Assembly (NCBI GenBank): GCA_027924585.1
Contig: BSBM01000076.1
Location: forward strand, 3,300,501-3,364,500
Length of the DNA stretch: 64,000 nt
From: Larix kaempferi
Taxonomy: Eukaryota; Streptophyta; Pinopsida; Pinales; Pinaceae
Reading direction: 5' to 3'
Each line of letters begins with the position of its first letter. Within the stretch, counting starts at the first letter, position 1. The translations under genes were made by a program, and so were the position numbers. Positions 58,352 to 64,000 of this stretch are shown piece by piece. The notes under the pieces are model-generated. The model ran no database searches. It was given only the letters and a program-made list of their open reading frames with translations, and was not told the origin of the DNA.

Positions 58352-59406
58352 TGTGGAATATTTCTGGGCTAATTTATGAATGGTGGTTTGAATCCATTTT
58401 TCTTTTGTTCAAACCTTCTTCTGGGATTTCATTTCCATGTTGGTTGCACCTATGTTTTACCTTTACTCTGCTCATAGCAATGCTATGCCATTCTGATGGC
58501 TTCATCCAAGCTTGGTGGATTGACAAACTCAATCCTATCTCTGAAATTATGCGGTAGACTACCAATGAAATATTGGATCTTTACTCTTTCGTCCTTGATG
58601 TAATCTACATACCTCAGCAGCTCCAAAAACGTGTAGACGTGCTCATACATAGTATTTTGCCCCAATCTGAGTTCATTCAACTCTTTTATTTTGTTATCAT
58701 AATACCTAGCTGATAGGTATTTCTCCTGTAAGTACATTTTAATCCTTCCCCAACTGATTCTTCTTTCACTGATTCCTTTCACTTGCATGAGGTGTTCCCA
58801 CCAAATTGAAGCTCTTCCACTTAGGTTATAAATGGCAACTCTATCTTTCTCATTCTTTGAATACTCATGCATTCTGAAATACTTTTCTATTCCAACAATC
58901 CATGCCTCTGCCTCTTGACCTACTTTGCTTTCTCCATCAAAGGTGGGAGGCCTTGCCTTCCTCAATTCACCCTGTGGGATACCTTTGTGCTTTTTTCTGC
59001 TCTTAATTTTGTTGGAAGGAGATCTTGGGCTTCCTTGAGAATCCTTGGAGTCATCTGACCTGCTGGAAGGAGATATTGGAGAGGGCGTTCTATGCTTTAT
59101 CCTCACAAAACTCCTTCTAGGGCTTGGAGTTCTTCTCTTAGAACGACCTCTAGAGTGGCTTTCTGCATTTCTTCCTTCTTGGCCCTCATTGTTGGGATTA
59201 GACCCACCATTTATCATTTGGTGCATATTGGTGAGGATCTGCAAGATGGCTACGTTGAGTTGGTGCTGCTCTTCATGCGCCTTCATCAACCACTCATTGA
59301 AGCTCACCATCGTCTCGGCCAAGTTTGGGGGTGTTACTTGCTCCCTGCTTCCACCGGACTCGGCCTCAGTGGCCGCTTCTTGCACGTTCTCACCCAACAC
59401 ACCGTC
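58352..59406 (-). pseudogene. gag: Gypsy gag, both ends separated by Copia insertions
   Basis: 305 codons are open from 59400 to 58483, and the same frame goes on to 58352 past four stops. An N-terminal helical stretch (NLAETMVSFNEWLMKAHEEQ) is followed by an Arg/Ser-rich linker (about residues 75-145) and the retrotransposon gag core: ARPPTFDGESKVGQEAEAWI, YNLSGRASIWWEHL and YFIGSLPHNFRDRI. The first residues here are probably not the original start, because the second Copia's LTR begins at 59407 and the frame runs into it (codons before MLGENV). The zinc knuckle lies on the far side of the other Copia, at about 50945-50905. Confidence 0.8.
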
Positions 59407-60011
59407 TGTTAAAATTTGAGCATTAATTCACAATACTCTTGGATCTTTACTGAGAGAATAACATATACAGTATATCAGTGCATAACAATCACAATAAGCA
59501 TGAAAAGCATCACAAGAATCAAAAGCATGAGAGACAAGAGACACAGAGTTTCCGTGGGAAAAACCCTAAGGTGAAAAACCCCACAACTTCCTCAGAGATA
59601 AAGAGAGCAATGGCTCAACCAAAGTACAACCAAAATACACTTGAGATAGTCTCCTAGAGCAAATGATCCTCCTCCTCACTAGTGCACCACTTTTTGAGTG
59701 AGAGAAGTGTGTCTTTTCAAATGATGCAAATAGAGATTTCCCGATCTCTATTTATACTTAACCTGTTTGCCCAGTGACCTTATGGGGCCGACTTGTCTAT
59801 CTAAATACATCCACAATATAATATATATTTTAGGGTCGACCCCACACATAGTGGTCTAATAACCCATCGACAAGTACACACACTTGCAACACTTGTCAAT
59901 CCACATGACGACACTTCCTTATAAAGGAATAACACATCTCTTATAAGGGTACAATAAATATATATGAAATACATAGATGAAATACATTCCGAAGTTACAT
60001 ATATATCAACA
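59407..60011 (-). repeat. 3' LTR of the second Copia
   Basis: 605 bp, TGTTAA...TCAACA, alignable end to end with the LTRs at 50995 and 57749 but with more differences than those two show to each other. Confidence 0.9.
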
Positions 60012-60025
60012 CTCCCTCTTAACTA

Positions 60026-61480
60026 GGAAGGTATTTCTCGACACAGTTCTGCTAGACAAGCCTTCTTCTCGGAATCATCGTCATCGATGCATTGTCATCA
60101 TCATCGTCACTGCTACTGCTATCTAACCAATCTCTGACTCTACTCGTCATAGGAAGTTCTACATAGCCAGTCCTTTTTCATACTAGATGTAGTCCCACCA
60201 CCTGCAGGTCTTCATCATCTGTGCGAACGGTTTGATAGAGGTGGCCTCTTAGGACTAATTTCATGTGCGGATGCAATACCGGAAAGAGTATCCCAGGAAC
60301 ATTTATGTGCCTAAGCACGACCGGCAAGATCTCCCAGGACTGATTACATGCATCTCCTCCACAATACCTTTAAAGAGCATCCTAGGAACATTTATGTGCC
60401 GCAGCACGACCGGCAAAATCTCTAAAGAGCATCCCAGGACTTATTACGAGCATACAGCTCAACCTCTCGGATCTCCAGGACTGATTACATGTGGATAGAC
60501 AAAACCTTTAAAGAGCATCCCAGGAACATTTATGTGCCGCAGCACGACCGGAAAGATCTCTAAAGAGCATCCCAGGACTAATTACGAGCACACAGCTCAA
60601 CCTCTCGGATATCTAGGACTGATTACATGTCTCTGTAGTAATACCTCATCCCAGGACTGATTACGAGCACACAACTCAACCTATCGGATATCTGAGGACT
60701 GATTACATACTACATAGCAATACCGGAAAGAGTACCCCAGGAACATTTATGTGCCGCAGCACGACCGGCAAGATCTCCCAGGACTGATTACATGATATTT
60801 GCATAACCTGCCACATATCATCTCTGACCTCCAAGTATCAACCTGATACTCATGATCCAATAGATCATCATCGCATGAGGCATCATCCTGATGCCCATGA
60901 TCATACTGATTATCATCACTTATACCATCCTGGTACATATCATCTGGAGCAACATCCTGAAGCTCATCATCATGATCAAACTGATCATACAATGCATCCA
61001 CCTGATGCACACCAAGTATCTACCTGATACATATCATCATACATGATCCACCTAATCATACAATGTATCCACCTGATACAAATACAAATACATGATACAT
61101 ATCAACATACATGATCTACCTGATCATACAATGTATCAACCTGATACAAATACATGGTCCAAGCATCCAACATGATGCATATACAAATACATACAAATGA
61201 TCCAACCGATCATATCCAACATCCAACATGATGCGTACATACATATAAATAATCCAACTGATCATATCCAGAATCAACACGATGCGTACATACATACAAA
61301 TATAAATGATCCAACTGATCATATCCAGCATCCAATATGATGCATATACAGAGCAGTAACTGGAGCATCATCCTGATACTCATCATCCAGCGCTTACATC
61401 CACAGCCATGTGAAGGATCCTCCTTCCAACATGCTTGGAATGGCTTCAGCAAATGTGTCCATCACTTCTTCCTCGAAGTG
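60026..61480. repeat. Tandem-repeat-filled 3' untranslated region of the second Copia
   Basis: From 60260 to 60800, units containing 'cccaggaacatttatgtgcc' and 'gcacgaccggcaagatctcc' recur about every 80-130 bp. From 60830 to 61350, short 'catcctgatgc' and 'gatccaactgatcatatcca' motifs recur. The second kind is shared with 52500-53030; the first kind differs from the 88-bp and 60-bp units of the other copy. Confidence 0.75.
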
Positions 61481-63000
61481 TCATCGATCTGAAGAACACC
61501 AAGCCTCTCCCTGAAGTACTCGAACTTCACCTTGGCTAGTGGCTTCGTCAGCACATCTGCAATCTGCTCGTCTGTCGCAACATACAGAAGCTTCACGACT
61601 CCTCTCTACACCATATCCCTAATATAGTGATATTTGATCTATATGTGTTTCGACCTGTCATGAAACACTGGGTTCTCAGACAGCTTCACACTACTCTGGA
61701 TATCGCAGAATATACCAGTAGCATCCAATGGGAGATCAAATAACTCAGACAGTAGCTTCCGTAGCCATACTGCCTCACAACTAGCTGAACAAGCTGCAAC
61801 ATACTCTACCTCAGCTGTACTCAATGATACACAGGACTGCTTCCTGCTGAACCAAGAAATCACACCTGATCCCATACTGAAGCAGCACCCAGATGTGCTC
61901 TTCCTATCTGCAGCACTGCCAGCCCAATCTAAATCAACATAACCCTGCAGGTTAAACTTTTGATTCGCTTCATACTTGAGCCCATAATCCACTGTACCCT
62001 TTAGGTACCTCAGGACATGCTTTACAGCAACCAGGTGAACACTCCTCGGATCTGTCAGGAACTGGCTCAATGTGTTCACTTCAAAGCAAATATCTGGTCT
62101 CGTGTTCGTCAAGTACATCAAGGACCCAATCATCTGACGATACATAGAGACATCAACCGGCTCAGATGAAGCATCACATAGAAGCTTTAGATTCGATACC
62201 ATGGGTGTGGCCATGGCCTTGCAATCCATCATCCCAAATCTCTTCAGGATATCTACTGTGTACTTCCCTTGACCAAGGAAGATCCCACCTGAATTCTGCC
62301 ACACCTCCATACCTGGGAAATAATGCATCATTCCCAAATCTTTCATATCGAACTCAACAGCAAGCTTCCTCTTAGTATCTGCAATCAAACTGTCATCTCC
62401 TGTTACAAATAAGTCATCCACATACAGGAGTAGAATCACAGGATTCCCTTCCTCAACCTTGTAGTAAAGGTTGGAATCCGCTTTACTCTTGGTAAAGCCC
62501 AAGCTAGATAGGAAACTGTCCATCCTACCATACCAAGTTCTAGGAGCTTGCTTCAAGCCATACAAGGCTTTCTTCAATCTGCACACATATGACTCCCTGT
62601 CGTGTATTTCAAAACCGAGTGGCTGCTCCACGTATACTTCCTCTTCAACTACACCATTCAAGAAAGCAGTCTTGACATCCATCTAGTGTATTTTCCATTT
62701 CATTGCTGCAGCAAGGGCAAGTACTGTTCTGATAGAAGTATGCCTGGCTACAGGTGCAAAAGTTTTTTCATAATCTATTCCCACTTTCTGAGAGAAGCCA
62801 CGAGCTACGAATCTTGCCTTTTATTTCTCTATACTGCCATCTGCAGCATGCTTGATTTTATAGATCCATTTGAAAGTCACAACAGACTTCTCTTTAGGTC
62901 TTGGGACAACATCCCAAACATCATTCTTCATTATTGATTGGTATTCCTCAACCATGGCATCCTTCCATTCTTTCTTTTCCGTTGCTTCTTCATAACTGGA
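61481..63000 (-). pseudogene. RT-RNase H of the second Copia, with nonsense codons
   Basis: Same domain order and near-identical blocks to 53130-54809, including YGLKQAPRTWY, LLLYVDDLF, GYVDLDWAGS and HDRSKHI. Stops at 62821 (Tyr to TAA), 62683 (Gln to TAG), 61639 (Lys to TAG) and 61606 (Gln to TAG) break a single frame. In RNase H the usual DSDWAG reads DLDWAG. YVDD is intact. Comparing with the other copy shows which codons changed. Confidence 0.85.
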
Positions 63001-64000
63001 AGGTTCTTTGTTCATAATGTCACAGAGTAAAGCAACATAGCTAGTATGTGATCTAGTTCTCTTCTTTGCTCTGTGTTCTTCTTCTTGAATGCCAAATCTT
63101 TCTGCATCTTGAATGAGCTCTCTAGTCCATGCAGGTTTCCTCTTGTTAGAGTTATCCTCACGGGGTGGATCTACAGGTTCTTGCGGATCTTCAAACTCAC
63201 GAACAACTTTTGGAATTGCCTCAGTCATGGTAGTGTCTTGAAATCTAGTTTCCTTAGGTTCTTCATAAACTTCGATAAGTGCCTTCCTTGATTTGATGAA
63301 TGTTGAGTTTTCATCAAATGTTACATCCCTGCTGACATCAATCTTCTTAAACCCTGGAAAGTATATTTTGTAAGCCTTCGAGCTTTCACTGTAACCCACA
63401 AAGATACCCTTCTTTCCTGAAGGATCTAGTTTGGTCCTCTTTTCCTTTGGGACATGAGTGTATACTGGACAACCAAATATTCTGAGATGGCTGACTTAAG
63501 GTTTCTTACCAGAAAAGACCTCTTCTAGTGTCTTGTTGTCCAATATCTTGTGGGGTGTTTTGTTCTGCACATATACAGCTGTTCTAGCTGCTTCTACCCA
63601 TAGATGCATAGGTAGATCCTGGTCATGCAGCATTGCCCTTGCTGTTTCCATGATTGTTCTGTTCTTCCTTTCTGCAACTCCATTCTGTTGAGGATTATAA
63701 GGAGCAGTCAACTCCCTCTTAAGCCCTGAATCACTGCAAAGCTTCTTGAAGTCACCTAAGGTGAATTCTCCACCATTGTCGAATCTGAATGTTTTGATCT
63801 TTTTGTCAGTTTGATTCTCCATCAAGGTTTTGAATTCCTTGAACTTGTCAAACACCTCATCTTTGTTTTTCAAGAAGTATACCCAAGTCTTCTTGGAGAA
63901 GTCATCAATAAATGAGACATAGTAAACATACCCACTTAGAGAACTGGATGACATAGGACCACATACATCTGAGTGGATGATTTCCAGGATATCTTTTGCC
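63001..64000 (-). pseudogene. Integrase and linker of the second Copia (partial)
   Basis: Continuous with the RT frame. The visible core has TFRFDNGGEF, where the other copy has FRSDNGGEF, and NPQQNGVAERKNRTIMETAR with the catalytic Glu. The C-terminal stretch GYSESSKAYKIYFPGF follows. One TAA at 63496 interrupts it (Lys-Lys-Pro-stop, Lys-Lys-Leu-Glu in the other copy). The linker at 63130 has a sense codon where the other copy has TAG. The zinc finger, gag and 5' LTR lie beyond the window. Confidence 0.85.

Larger units (their letters stand above)
46637..59406 (-). mobile_element. Ty3/Gypsy element split by two Copia insertions (partial)
   Basis: On the minus strand: gag 59406-58352, then (beyond the Copia at 50995-58346) the zinc knuckle, protease, RT, RNase H and integrase from 50989 to 47400, polypurine tract and 3' LTR. 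Removing the Copia and one GGCCC leaves gag and zinc knuckle in one frame, which shows the insertion split a continuous coding region. The 5' part is cut off by a second Copia at 59407, and the 5' LTR should lie outside the window. Pol keeps one frame from 50900 to 47400 with at least eight nonsense codons, so it is inactive. Confidence 0.8.
59407..64000 (-). mobile_element. Second Copia of the same family (partial, runs off the right edge)
   Basis: 3' LTR 59407-60011, polypurine tract 60012-60025, repeat-filled 3' UTR to about 61480, RNase H, RT and integrase from 61481 to the window end, all on the minus strand. It sits in the 5' part of the Gypsy gag; the bases before its LTR are CCGTC (59402-59406), whose partner should lie beyond 64000. 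The coding frame is continuous without indels but carries five nonsense codons, so it is older or more mutated than the copy at 50995. Confidence 0.88.

Overview
This is nuclear DNA of a plant, filled almost entirely with transposable elements in different stages of decay. I see no bacterial-style genes, rRNA, tRNA genes or CRISPR array. Spliced gene remnants, Ty1/Copia and Ty3/Gypsy retrotransposons primed by initiator-Met tRNA, a plant-type LINE carrying RNase H and tRNA-like SINEs all indicate a seed plant. The AT-rich, deeply eroded and nested repeats suggest a very large genome such as a conifer or other gymnosperm. That is inference; no single sequence proves it.

Left third (1-13.6 kb). 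A decayed repeat-associated reading frame (1-1425) is followed by two copies of a non-autonomous LTR retrotransposon on the minus strand, joined in tandem through a shared LTR (4116-4979). The right copy is complete (LTRs 4116-4979 and 10324-11182). It carries a Copia-type gag and a second long reading frame (8019 to about 5150) whose N-terminal part belongs to a repeat-associated family and whose C-terminal part is coiled coil. It has no protease, reverse transcriptase or integrase. It abuts a pseudogene (11183-13573) in which a block of about 430 bp with exon-like pieces is repeated four times.

Middle (13.6-40.4 kb). There are short tandem duplications, a 3' LINE fragment (15090-16683), a decayed spliced gene of unknown function (20000-23234), a diverged satellite with a period of about 60 bp (24100-26400) and a broken Gypsy gag (26405-26969). 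A complete 8.6-kb non-coding LTR element (28433-37019, target duplication CACAG) resembles a LARD. It keeps the last codons of a Gypsy polyprotein next to its polypurine tract and holds two arrays of palindromic minisatellites. Two SINE-like units follow (38795-39490).

Right third (40.4-64 kb). An internally deleted Copia on the plus strand (40461-43510) meets a truncated Copia on the minus strand (43756-46636) across about 245 bp of GC-rich filler. Then comes a Ty3/Gypsy element on the minus strand (46637-59406 and beyond) split by two Copia elements of one family, both in the same orientation. The first, 50995-58346, is complete, with target duplication GGCCC and two visible coding lesions. 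The second begins at 59407 and runs off the right edge. Their RT-RNase H and integrase regions are alike, but the tandem repeats between the 3' LTR and the coding region have turned over.

No intact host gene is evident. The LTR and frame evidence gives a relative order for the right end: the Gypsy element first, the two Copia insertions later. The Copia at 50995-58346 is the youngest-looking element, with about 11 substitutions between its LTRs by eye.
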